In this document: positions 38,160 to 46,558 of the stretch, in pieces
Numbering within the stretch: the first letter of the stretch is position 1
Layout: each line of letters starts with the position of its first letter
Source: Echinostoma caproni
Taxonomy: Eukaryota > Platyhelminthes > Trematoda > Plagiorchiida > Echinostomatidae
DNA length: 46,558 nt
Assembly: GCA_900618425.1 (NCBI GenBank)
Contig: UZAN01042332.1
Span: forward strand, 1-46,558
Reading direction: 5' to 3'
Notes under the pieces: generated by a model
Databases searched by the model: none
Told to the model about the DNA's origin: nothing
What the model saw: the letters and a program-made list of their open reading frames with translations, nothing else
Position numbers and translations under genes: made by a program

Positions 38160-38350
38160 ATAATTCCTACAAAACGGTGTTACTCACTTTGGATTTCACA
38201 CTTCGTGTTCACCTAACCGTTGATAAACCGTTGGATAAAGGTCACATGTGTTCAGTCACTTATGATATCACGGCGCAGACTGACACATGCGGATTGACAG
38301 ACTTCCTTGAAAACAACCGGGATGTTGGCATTTGTATTAAAACTGACCAA
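38160..38350 (+). CDS. gp210-like exon i (open)
   Basis: The acceptor (TTTTTCATCATATCAG) and donor (GACCAA|GTGAGG) bound 191 bases, fully open. The reading contains VLLTLDFTLRVHLTVDKPLD, then GHMCSVTYDITAQTDTC and NNRDVGICIKTDQ. It fits the gp210 stretch ALELPLRISGL...LSDCSHFDLAVEV...GVF that follows the segment in exon h. No break is visible. The balanced codon use and alternating beta-strand pattern are typical of the lumenal Ig-like repeats of gp210. Confidence 0.5.
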
Positions 38351-39310
38351 GTGAGGTCTTTTTCAACGAGCGTATAGCGTTAGATGCCATCCTAATCACC
38401 AGTTAGTTAAAAGCGTTTATACAGTATAATTAAGGACTAGCCTACGATCGCGCAAACATGGCCCTTGATGTGATGATTGTGTAAGGATACAAACATTCCG
38501 AATGTGTCAAGCAAAATCAGTTTCGTGTAAATCTAAAAGCACTTCAGCACGCATTTCAGGGTCTAACATGAACTCAACAACTCAATCCATTCCCTATAGT
38601 TGTTCTCCACAGCAAGCTTGATCCATATTGATGGAAGTTTATAGGAAGAGATGAACGTTTAATAAGCGTCATGGGAAAGTCAAAGCACCAATTACGGTAA
38701 GGGATCCCGTTAACTAGATTTGCAGATTTACCTAAAGTCTTTGGAAAAACCGGGATCTTAATTAATGGCACAAAGTGCACAAACTATGCGACTTGGTTCA
38801 TCATTGGGTTATATTTTCCTATCCTTTTAGCAACAATTGCCAATAAATATATTTTTTCTATGATTCCCTCCAAACACTCAGTTAATAAAACAAGTAATCT
38901 TTTTGACTGGCAGGACCGTCTCGCCGGATAACCCAACTTGCTTTTGGTTCATGAATAGGCAAAATGCGTACGGCCTTTATAGGAAATAAATGATCACCGC
39001 AGTTGCGTTTTATATCCATAAATTATTATTATAACGTTTTCAAAATAAATAATTAAAAGGATGATTTCATACCGAGTTTATCTACGAGAGTAATAACATC
39101 TGACTTCTGCGAACACAATTATTGCACCACAATTATCCCAAGAATGAAATCTGCTAAACAGATGACTTTGGCTTTAGACCAATGCTCATGAATACTTCAT
39201 GGTTGGTGGTAGCAATGACCTCCTCCAGAAGTCCTCAATCACAGTGAACATAAGGTTATGGAACTGGAATTCTGTGTGATTACACGTAGTGGAAAACAGA
39301 CGTCAATACC
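38351..39310. other. Intron-like stretch
   Basis: AT-rich with no recognised feature. A minus-strand frame at 38574-38780 has no splice support or motif. Confidence 0.4.
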
Positions 39311-39319
39311 AGGCTCAAG

Positions 39320-39468
39320 AAGTTATTTTTCTTTTTCTTTTTTTTCTTTTTCATTTTACTTCCTTTTATTGAATATACAAAGATACAGTTTTCAGGAAGG
39401 GGGAAGCGGCCAATCAGAGGGCTGCCATACAACACACAAATGGGGAAACAGGCGGTGGTGGAAATAAT
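39320..39468 (-). repeat. Truncated SINE with pyrimidine-rich (A-rich on minus) tail
   Basis: The plus strand has a T/C-rich run (39326-39370), then TTTCAGGAAG and GCGGCCA, and ends GGCGGTGGTGGAA. The last part matches 28106-28180 of the better copy. Read on the minus strand this is the tail half of that SINE ending in an A-rich tract, as expected for reverse-transcribed elements. The boxes are lost. Confidence 0.45.
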
Positions 39469-39469
39469 A

Positions 39470-40484
39470 AACTAGTGGTGATGAAAATATTAAAATGCCA
39501 AGCAACTGCTGGAAAACGCTTACATCACTTTACTACTCAGAAATTAACCGATGTAGCTTGTTTCCAAGTGAACCCTAATTCAGGCACATCGCAAGAATTT
39601 ACCTGCTGAGTAAAGGTAACGTTAAGCTATCAGGTTAATGAGCGACGATGAAAACACATAAACTGGAAAAAAACCTTGCTCTTCATAGGTTTGGCAATAA
39701 CTATTTGACGTTGACGGATAAAAATGATGGCGGATTGACACTTTAAATATGTTTACCTTGCCAGATGAACTAGGCAATTTGTATGTTAACGCCTATAGTT
39801 TAATTTATTTGCCAGCCTCTGAGTGTTATATTATTATACCCAGTTTCAATCTACAATAACCAATTTATGTTACAATGTTAAACGTTCTATTTTGACTTAT
39901 ATCCCAAACAATAAGTTATCCTTCTGAGTACTATCGAAATAAAATCAACGGCAATGGGCATAAAGTTTATCCGAAAAAAACAATTAAATCGATACAAATA
40001 TTACTGTCATGAATGTTTTCACGTATACAGATACAAACTTCTCGTGGTCTAAATTATTTCCGAGATTCTACGTGTTCCATATTGATATCAAAAGTTATAT
40101 TTATTCAAATCTGATATTTATCCATAATCTCCGTGTTATCCCCCTCCCTATGCCATTTATTTTCTGGGCTTAACCGGTCCATTTTGCTCATAAATGATGT
40201 TTCAACCGGAGTTCAGTTCTAATGATGCAAACCTAGATTAGTGAAGCTAGTTTAGTAAACAGTGAAAAGATGAACAGTAAAACTATAATGTTTTGGAAAC
40301 AAGACAAAATCATTAAGGCGTTAAGGGGAGATGAATCACCTTGATATATGTTCTTTTACATCGATCTTTATCATTAACTTACATTGAAAACATTGCGTTC
40401 AGCTTCATGTCTCGTTTCATTTACCTTACTTCAAAACCACAGAACGTGAAAAAAATTGCTTCAGTAATCAATCCAAAATATATT
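39470..40484. other. Intron-like stretch
   Basis: AT-rich, no feature recognised. It ends in the (AT) run that precedes the SINE at 40.5 kb. Confidence 0.4.

Positions 40485-40516
<32 letters not shown>
40485..40516. repeat. (AT)n microsatellite
   Basis: About 15 tandem AT units directly abut the 5' end of the SINE at 40518. Confidence 0.85.
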
Positions 40517-40517
<1 letters not shown>

Positions 40518-40521
<4 letters not shown>

Positions 40522-40795
40522 GGTGGTGGTGCAGTGATTTAGTCGCTGTCACCGGCGTTCTTTGGACCCTATGGTCCAAGGTTTAAGCCCCGCCACCGCC
40601 ACCCGACTTTGGTGGTAGGCAGCTCTGCTTTCGTCCGGTTCAATACCACGCCTAACCTATCGGAGCCTTATGTGGCTCGCCACTCCAAGTCCGGGGGCTT
40701 AGGTTGCCGGTTACCATCACTGAAAAGCAGTTCATTGTGACTATGGGGTTGGCCCCGTCTGCTATTCAACACACTTAGGTGTGTAATAAAAAATA
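40518..40795 (+). repeat. tRNA-derived SINE, near-complete copy
   Basis: The element starts right after the (AT) run with GGGTGGTGGTGGTGCAGTGA, an A-box-like stretch. A B-box-like GGTTTAAGCCC follows at 40580-40590. After the head comes a GC-rich body containing CCGCCACCGCC, GTCCGGTTCAAT and CACTCCAAGTCCGGGGGC, then a tail ending in TGTGTAATAAAAAAT. Composition is clearly richer in GC than the flanks. Head type and body differ from the 7.6-kb family. A worn relative may lie at 41480-41700. Confidence 0.6.
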
Positions 40796-41474
40796 TCCAT
40801 ATCGTATGAGGAAACGGAAGAGGATCAAGGTATCTTTGACATACACAGTACTAAATAAAAATGATCCACCGAAATGGTTTTGAAAGACAAATTCTCGCCC
40901 AATTTCTGTTGGTCATAATAAAAAAGATGTATGCGAGATTTCAATATCACATCAGATATTTAAGATCAAGTCATCATGAAAAACCGAACATGTGTTTTAA
41001 AAGTGCTCTGAGTAATATAAACATTAACATTTCGTAAATTTCTGAATAACAGCCCCAGAGTTATTTGTTTAAAAGGACCTGATACGGTAGCAAATGAGCT
41101 CATTTGATGAGTTAAATAGATAAGAAATAAATCACCAGATATTGTGAATCAGTCGAGTTTGTATTTTGCTCTATCTTCGCAACGNAACGGAAAGAAAGAA
41201 AGATGATTTCAGTGCACTTGTTCCGGTTTTCATAATTTACAAATAATATTTCAGAGCAAAAGAAATTATCTCGAACAAAAAGAAATTCGTCTGGAATGTT
41301 TCGATGATCCGTCGGGAGTACACCTAAAAAGACGATTATGTCTGTTACCGGGCTGCCACACCATTATCATGGAAAATATAATTTCCATTTGCTCGGCTTC
41401 ACAAAATTAAAACAGCAATGACAAAAAATAATAATAGTCTGTCTTTCAAGCTTTTTGGCTTCATTCGATATAGG

Positions 41475-41705
41475 TAGAGGTTATCAAGTGTCGCAAGTAG
41501 TTGTTTTCAGCGCGTTGCTCCGCAAGGTCCTAGGTTCAAATTACAATCAATAGGGAGCTCCACACCTTATTCATATTGAGGCAATAAGACCTCAACGATG
41601 AAAGAATTTAGGAAACGTTTTTACCAGTTATCATGACTGAACTACTGAATGTCGTGACTGCGTATAGGAAAACTTGGACTGCTCACCGCGCTTGGTATTG
41701 TAGTC
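41475..41705 (+). repeat. Worn SINE-like remnant
   Basis: A tRNA-like head (TCAAGTGTCGCAAGTAGTTG, later TAGGTTCAAATTA at 41531-41543 as a B-box-like site) is followed by AGGGAGCTCCACACC. Then comes TTACCAGTTATCATGACTGA, which echoes TTACCATCACTGAAAAGCAG in the 40.5-kb element. It is probably an older member of the same group. Confidence 0.35.
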
Positions 41706-42541
41706 CAATATTACTCTAGGATGGTTATGTCAAAAATATTCTTTAAAGTTGCTATTCGTACTGAAAGCTTTTCCAAGTTTAATTCATAGTTCACTGCGTA
41801 TGCGTATCTAACCTGACACCTGACAAAAGGCTTTATGGCCTTATTATCCCGTCATAAGTATGTTACCTTTTATAAATGAAATAAGGAATTATAATCAATT
41901 AAGCTTCTTGTATACTATTAATGGTTTAATGAATAATAACTTTAATAACTTGGAGCAGTAATATCGCATTGTATTTGCTTATCCAGATGCACCATATAAA
42001 CTTAGCATAATAAATAACGTCGGAAAGCATTAAGATACTGTACTGGTATCTAATCCGTGCTAAAATAAACAGCTGAAACTCACCGAAGTGGAATCGAGAG
42101 AGTTCATTGATCTGACAGATAAAACTGTCAGGTTTGGCGATCATCAATCCAATATACTGTAACACTAGATAGTGTCATGCTGTCATAACTGCCGTCATAC
42201 GGGACAGACTTCATGAGATGATGATTGAGTCCCTAGCTTAATACTTATTGAAACGGCAATACAAAGATAAAAGACGAAACTTTTCACTATAAACCTTCTG
42301 GGTTAAAAGGTTTTAATATCTTTGCTAAATGTGTGGGTTATTGTTTCATTCATCTGCGAAAAACCTCAGTAGTTTGCATTTTACCTTCAAAATAATCAGC
42401 CTATTTCCTTGCATCCTGTAGCATGAACATATTTCCTCCAAGGAAACTTCTGTCAGTAATTTTGTATTTATTTTGTACAAGTGATTATGCCCACCTTTGG
42501 GTTTGTTCCAAATTAAGTGCCACTATAAACATATTCTTTAG
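41706..42541. other. Intron-like stretch
   Basis: No feature recognised. The last 20 bases form a moderate acceptor (ACATATTCTTTAG) for exon j. Confidence 0.4.
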
Positions 42542-42805
42542 GCATATGACGATCGTTTTCGACTCTTATACCCCTTTGGATGAGTCAAGAAGTACTCAGC
42601 GTCATGACTACTGACGGTGGTAAAAACTGTGTACCTCAGTTGTCTGCAGTCTCATCAAGAGTATTACTTATATACGAATTTGTTGTCGATTTTTTTGACG
42701 ATTTTTCTTCAAATAAAAGAAAACTTCTAGCAGAAAAGACCCCACTCTGGCCACAGAAATTTCCCGTGCTTCTGGATCCAGATTCAACGTACATACTCAT
42801 AAGTG
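42542..42805 (+). pseudogene. gp210-like exon j (frameshift near 5' end)
   Basis: The acceptor ends at 42541 and the donor is AAGTG|GTTAGT. The phase that joins correctly to exon i reads AYDDRFRLLYPFG then stops at TGA 42581. The homologous continuation is in the next frame: VMTTDGGKNCVPQLSAVSSR, VLLIYEF and later VLLDPDSTYILISG. These match gp210 [24 protein letters not shown] and AVDPSSVALVTLG. One indel explains it. Confidence 0.55.
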
Positions 42806-43386
42806 GTTAGTACATCAGTTCATATTTTTAAACTTATTCGTATTTTGCCATTATGATTTTCCTGAATGTTGAGGATATAAGTAACATAAACTTCAAGGTG
42901 GTCCTTGAAAAAAATAAATTACTGTTGTTTAGTTTTTTTTCTCGCAGGAGGTTAAGGTCATTTTAATCAAAGGTCCATAAGAGATAAAAATTAGGTTTAC
43001 TCATAAATATTCTTGTTCAGTGCATTCTTCAACAAATGCAAAAGAGCATTTCCGTTGAATTACACATACATGAGATAAGTATTTGTTGATAAAATGTGTC
43101 TGTTGTATGAGGTCAAATAACATTCGCTTTAGCCTATATTGGAGCAAGGCAGCTAGCTCACTTACGTAAAGGGTAAATCCCTGAAATCAGATCTCTAAAG
43201 AAGAAAAGTATGAACTATTATCGGCATATTTTGATCACGAAGGTTAAGAGCTCACTCAAGTAATAGGGTGTGTTGAGCACCTTGGTGAGGGAGACAACGT
43301 CCCAATGGATCTATTTGAATGAATACCGGCTCACAATATATTATGATTTTCATGCGCCACTCAGCCGTTTTGATTTGGGATTTTAG

Positions 43387-43489
43387 TAGCAAAACACTCT
43401 GTGAGTGCCTTCCAAGGCAAATTGCTTTCTTTGAAGGGAGCCATCCGGCTGTACTATCCCCAAGAATATATCATGAATTAATCCCAGAA
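43387..43489 (+). pseudogene. gp210-like exon k (stop codon)
   Basis: Behind a TTTGGGATTTTAG acceptor the reading QIAFFEGSHPAVLSPRIYHE then LIPE matches gp210 [25 protein letters not shown] very well. This is the strongest single motif in the chain. It then hits TAA at 43490, and no donor lies before the stop. Phase with exon j also fails. Confidence 0.55.
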
Positions 43490-43600
43490 TAACGGCAACC
43501 ATGTAGTAGTCTTATTTAACGAACACACACTTCCCACTTTACCCCGATATGCTTGATTCGTTTTGCACTATATTCCCCGTTTGCCCTACCTCCGATGCAG

Positions 43601-43759
43601 GGTAAAGTTTTGTCCCAGGCGGGAGACAAAAACACTGTAGTCCGAAACCACAGTCAAAGTGAATTTCTGCATCCATTTCAACCTTTTAAACTAGTGACAA
43701 TTGACGTTCGTAGAACGACGGGTGTTGAACAACAGACAACCATTGAAAGGACACTGGAG
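43601..43759 (+). CDS. gp210-like exon l (open), last one found
   Basis: A textbook acceptor (TTCCCCGTTTGCCCTACCTCCGATGCAG, 43573-43600) and a donor (ACTGGAG|GTAATG) bound 159 bases, 53 open codons in phase 0-0. It reads GKVLSQAGDKNTVVRNHSQS, FLHPFQPFKLVTIDVRRT and ends ERTLE. It fits gp210 [38 protein letters not shown]. No further gp210-like exon is seen downstream. Confidence 0.5.
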
Positions 43760-44014
43760 GTAATGATGCGAATAATTGTCATGCTTATGAACCGCACTCA
43801 ATCACGCTTACATGAACGAAAAAAACAACTGTCAAGCGCCGTGGTGCTCCCAAGCTAATTAGTGCAAGAAACTGGACTGCTTTTGGCTTTGCCGTAAGTC
43901 CTGTGACCTGCCCTATCCTGTACTTCTCCCGGATGAAGATAACTGGGTATTCATCCCGTTAATACACACTTGGAGGAAATCAAGGTAAGATCAAATGCTC
44001 ATGTGTTATTCTTG

Positions 44015-44548
44015 AAAAAAAATATAATCATACATTTTTTCTTCTCAAACTGATGTTCGTCGCAGTAGAGTGTTTGATTGACAACACCGTTGCTATTGTA
44101 CCAACTGCATACGTTGAAAGCAGCTATAAAGTACACTGGGTGAGAAGCTCGACAGCCAAAATTGAGCGCATGGTGATGCAAAAGCTTCCACCCCCGCGAA
44201 AACTCCACATTGTATGATATACGCGTGAAGAGAATAGTCGGTAAGTGCAGTTGTTCATTGATCTGGTATTCAGAAACATACTTCGAGGCATGTCGCTTAC
44301 AAACGATACTGGAGGAAAAACGTGAAGTGCCACCTGAAGATGCAATAGTTTGCATGCGGACGTCAGGAAAAGAAAACATTTTTCATCTGATTCCAGCAAA
44401 TTGGACGAAACTCCGCGAAAATCAATGTCGTCTGTATTCAAACTCAACTTTTGCTTTTGGATTTACTTGTGAAACAGATAAAATCATTTTCGGTTGGTAT
44501 ACTTCGATGCAGTACACTGAAATACTATTTCAGAACAGTCCCTATTAA
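44015..44548 (+). pseudogene. Relic A of a VxxVPxxW-type domain protein
   Basis: One frame reads MFVAVECLIDNTVAIVPTAY, VESSYKVHW and KIERMVMQKLPPPRK and is then interrupted. A second frame continues STLYDIRVKRIVG, YSETYFEACRLQTILEE and on to a stop after 44545. One inserted base near 44200 accounts for the shift. The layout (acidic start, VAIVPTAYV, aromatic-W, PPP, YDIRVKRIVG, TYxEAxxxxxxLEE) resembles the N-terminal region found in animal DUF4806-type proteins. That is a resemblance by eye only. It lies just after the last gp210-like exon but is not gp210. A donor-like GTCG|GTAAGTGC sits inside the open frame. Confidence 0.4.
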
Positions 44549-44699
44549 AACTGTGCAATGCAATTTCATTACCTTAAGCGGAGGAATAAATTTTCTACCC
44601 CATAATTCACACCTGGCGGAATAAAGTTGACATTACACTCAAAATAGGCGAATTCTGATTGTACACGCGGTAAATACTTATATTTGTTTCAAATTTCAG

Positions 44700-45060
44700 A
44701 TGTTTTTCGCAATAGAATTCAACGTTGAAAAGACCATTGCAATGGTTCCAGTCTCATGGATTGAGGGTGGCAACAAATTAAGATGAATCAACATATCCAG
44801 TGTTAAACTGACAAAAACGGTGATGCAGTTACTGCTAGCTCCCCATAAATCCACTTTATTCGAAATACGAATACATTTATTCGCACCCAAAATTGTTGGT
44901 AAGTAAATATTTGAAATCCTATTGTTTGCGAAGACGTACGCTGAGGCGGTTCGCCTGCAGAGCATACTAATACAAGACAGTGATCACTGTCTTGTCTTGG
45001 CAATTCGCATTGCCCTCGACAGATGCCACTGTACAAATGATACGCACAGAAGAAAGGCAG
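44700..45060 (+). pseudogene. Relic B, diverged tandem copy of relic A
   Basis: It reads AIEFNVEKTIAMVPVSWIEG then stops at TGA. Another frame continues KLTKTVMQLLLAPHKSTLFE, IRIHLFAPKIVG, stops at TAA, and goes on with FAKTYAEAVRLQSILIQDSD. Each block aligns in order with relic A: AVEC...TVAIVPTAYVE, TAKIERMVMQKLPPP, STLYDIRVKRIVG and YSETYFEACRLQTIL. DNA similarity is also seen just past IVG. Two or more breaks make it non-functional. Confidence 0.45.
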
Positions 45061-45900
45061 CTGTAAGCTCTAATCATTATTATTAATGAAAGTTTTACTA
45101 AATCTAGGAAGCAACGCAGGCTCTCCACAGATTTCAGTAATTTTGATAAGTTCCCAGAAGAATCCGGAAACATGTGGATCGTGATCCCAGGAGCTTTACC
45201 CAATTAGCACAACAGTCACCGTTGAGTCACCGGTAAGTCACCGGAGAGTCACCGACAGTCACTGTTGCGTACCCTTTTGAACAAGCCTGGTGACTGTCCG
45301 GGTAAAGAAAAAATTGGTAGCCATATTTCAATTGTCAACTCATAGCGATTTGAGCACTGAGCCACTGAATAAAAGTAACTAATAACCATTCGCTCCGAAT
45401 AATCGTGTGTTCGTATAGGTACTTCGCTGCCTATGCAAAAGCTATCAAATGTGCAGTTCATTTAATCCTACCTATGCTTACAATGATTCACTAACGAATC
45501 ATTCCGAAAAGCTGCTGCTGTGTCTATTACGACATTCACTTTAACGCATAAACTTACTTTATAAACCAAAAATTGTTCTTTATGACGCTGTTCACTAATA
45601 CCTATCCGTTAACACTGATCGCTATTTTGTTCCCACAGTACAGCATAATGAACTTCATAAGTTATCATTCTGTCGAAAGTTAAATATGCAGGAGTAAGTA
45701 AAATACAATATTTTCGCAAAACACTTCGAATTCAACTTTGAAACTGATGTAAAATAGCTTATTTAAACGTAGATCTTTTCATAACATTAACTTTGTTTCT
45801 CTGCGATACGCATACAGGAATTGGAAAAATTGAAAATTTCGCAAGTAATTTTATAGAATCAGATTTTGGAATAGTTAATTCATAAAAAAAACTGTATTTC
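45061..45900. other. AT-rich spacer containing the AGTCACCG array
   Basis: No gene recognised apart from the short array at 45214-45264. Several overlapping minus-strand frames here are shadows of relics A and B or chance. Confidence 0.4.
45214..45264. repeat. Short tandem array of AGTCACCG
   Basis: AGTCACCG or a one-base variant occurs five times, starting near 45214, 45226, 45236, 45247 and 45257, so the period is 10-12 bases. The first 14 bases (GTCACCGTTGAGTC, 45215-45228) recur exactly inverted at 45919-45932, next to the start of the reverse-transcriptase fragment. Confidence 0.7.
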
Positions 45901-45959
45901 CACGACCTGGCCCCTGATGACTCAACGGTGACTCTGAAACCGGTGCCCTGACACCGTAC

Positions 45960-46558
45960 CAGTCACCGGGTCCGGATGGATTGCAGCCCATCGTGCTGAA
46001 GGAGCTGGCGCCGGTCATTGCACCTACCTTGGCCGTCTTGTTCGAACAATCATTGACCAAGGAGAGGTTGCCCGCCGAGTGGAAAACCACGATTGTACGC
46101 CCTCTCTTCAAAGGAGGAGCCCGTGGGGACCCCGTCAACTAACACCCGGTTAGTTTCACCTGTGTGGCCGTCAAGATGATGGAACGTGTACTCGCCAAGC
46201 GACTCCGGGAACACCTCCTACCACATGATCTTCTGTGTCCAGAGCAGCATGGGATCACGTCCGAAGCGATCTTGTGTCTCGAATCTGTTACTTGCTCGGG
46301 AGCAATGGGCGTCTGCTAAGGCCGCCGGCCAAGAAACGGACATCATCTTCATTGACTTCAGCAAGGCATTCGATAAGGTGCCACATGGACGATTGTTGAA
46401 GAAGCTGATGGCTCATGGGGTCAGGGACCCTCTACTAGTATGGATTGAGGATTTCCCCGTCCGAAGGACGTTTACTGTTAGGGTTGCCCAGACGGAGTCG
46501 TGTCGCTATCCTGTCACCAGTGGACTGCCACAGGGTTCTGTTCTAGGACCTGTACTGT
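45960..46558 (+). mobile_element. Non-LTR retrotransposon, reverse transcriptase 5' part, runs off window
   Basis: This GC-richer block encodes a CR1/Jockey-like reverse transcriptase. Motifs in order are SPGPDGLQPIVLKELAP, LPAEWKTTIVRPLFKGG, MMERVLAKRLREHLLPHDLL, DIIFIDFSKAFDKVPHGRLL (first catalytic Asp block) and SGLPQGSVLGPVL at the edge. TAA replaces the expected Tyr after DPVN at about 46140, and a frameshift near 46250 (QHG then SRPKRSC) breaks the frame. The endonuclease domain is absent upstream, so it is 5'-truncated or rearranged. The FADD motif would lie beyond the window. Confidence 0.85.

Larger units (their letters stand above)
15140..43759 (+). pseudogene. gp210 (NUP210)-like nuclear pore membrane protein, decayed, N-terminal half only
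   Basis: A collinear series of exon islands aligns with gp210, the single-pass nuclear pore glycoprotein that anchors in the pore membrane with a large lumenal domain. Matches run from about residue 100 of vertebrate gp210 to about residue 830, in order, over roughly 28 kb. The best anchors are LYERSPSL + VVRDLDSE-VFASL (gp210 LYLEDSPL + ALDSEGNTFSTL), KFRLMIHPES (LGFTVHPGD), a block ending HFFDERL (LHFGEMKV), GKNC-SA-LLIYEF (the GSEHC...LLVSY block) and AFFEGSHPAVLSP ([14 protein letters not shown]). Splice acceptors are good, but frames are interrupted in at least six exons. The signal-peptide exon and the C-terminal half with the membrane anchor are not seen. It is either a true pseudogene or partial duplicate, or a real gene damaged by indel errors in the assembly. 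Alignment was by eye from memory. Confidence 0.55.

Noticed and set aside
41092..41105. Perfect 14-base palindrome AAATGAGCTCATTT
   Set aside because: Short palindromes of this size are expected by chance in 46 kb; no linked feature.
44230..44245. Exon end of relic A at GTCG|GTAAGTGC
   Set aside because: The open frame and the match to relic B continue past it, so it is more likely coding sequence that resembles a donor.
43999..44447. Overlapping minus-strand frames of 107 and 126 codons
   Set aside because: Antisense of relic A. The similarity between the two tandem blocks makes better sense on the plus strand, where motifs are ordered.

Overview
This is an AT-rich (my estimate, about 63-65%) eukaryotic window with single-base Ns, GT-AG exon islands separated by kilobases of intron-like DNA, several tRNA-derived SINEs, a decayed mariner transposon and non-LTR retrotransposon fragments. 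There is no intact gene, operon, ribosome-binding site, CRISPR array or rRNA. The mix of short exons, long AT-rich introns, mariner and CR1/Jockey-like elements fits a metazoan. A parasitic flatworm (cestode or trematode) is my best guess, but the sequence does not prove it.

The main discovery is a chain of small plus-strand exon islands between about 15.1 and 43.8 kb. Their translations line up, in order, with the N-terminal half of the nuclear-pore membrane glycoprotein gp210 (NUP210), as I remember the vertebrate protein. Most islands have good splice acceptors and many have good donors. Yet the reading frame is broken again and again by frameshifts or stops in exons at 15.2, 15.5, 24.9, 35.2, 42.6 and 43.5 kb. 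I read it as a decayed or partial gp210 copy (pseudogene). Indel-rich assembly is the main alternative. Long introns hold the mariner (25.4-26.7 kb), a retrotransposon reverse-transcriptase relic (17.3-17.7 kb) and SINEs.

Layout: 1-15 kb is mostly unrecognised AT-rich DNA with two candidate exons (4.17 and 6.7 kb), a head-to-head SINE pair (7.6-8.1 kb), a related SINE (14.1 kb) and a GC-rich repeat-like block (14.47-14.99 kb). 15.1-43.8 kb carries the gp210-like chain and its insertions, plus a few weak exon-like islands on the minus strand. 44.0-45.06 kb carries two diverged tandem copies of a short protein-domain relic, both broken. 45.2 kb has a short AGTCACCG tandem array. 45.9 kb to the window end is the 5' part of a reverse transcriptase that runs off the edge.

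Nothing here looks like a complete working system. The value lies in the decayed gp210 locus, the tandem domain relics and the repeat structures.
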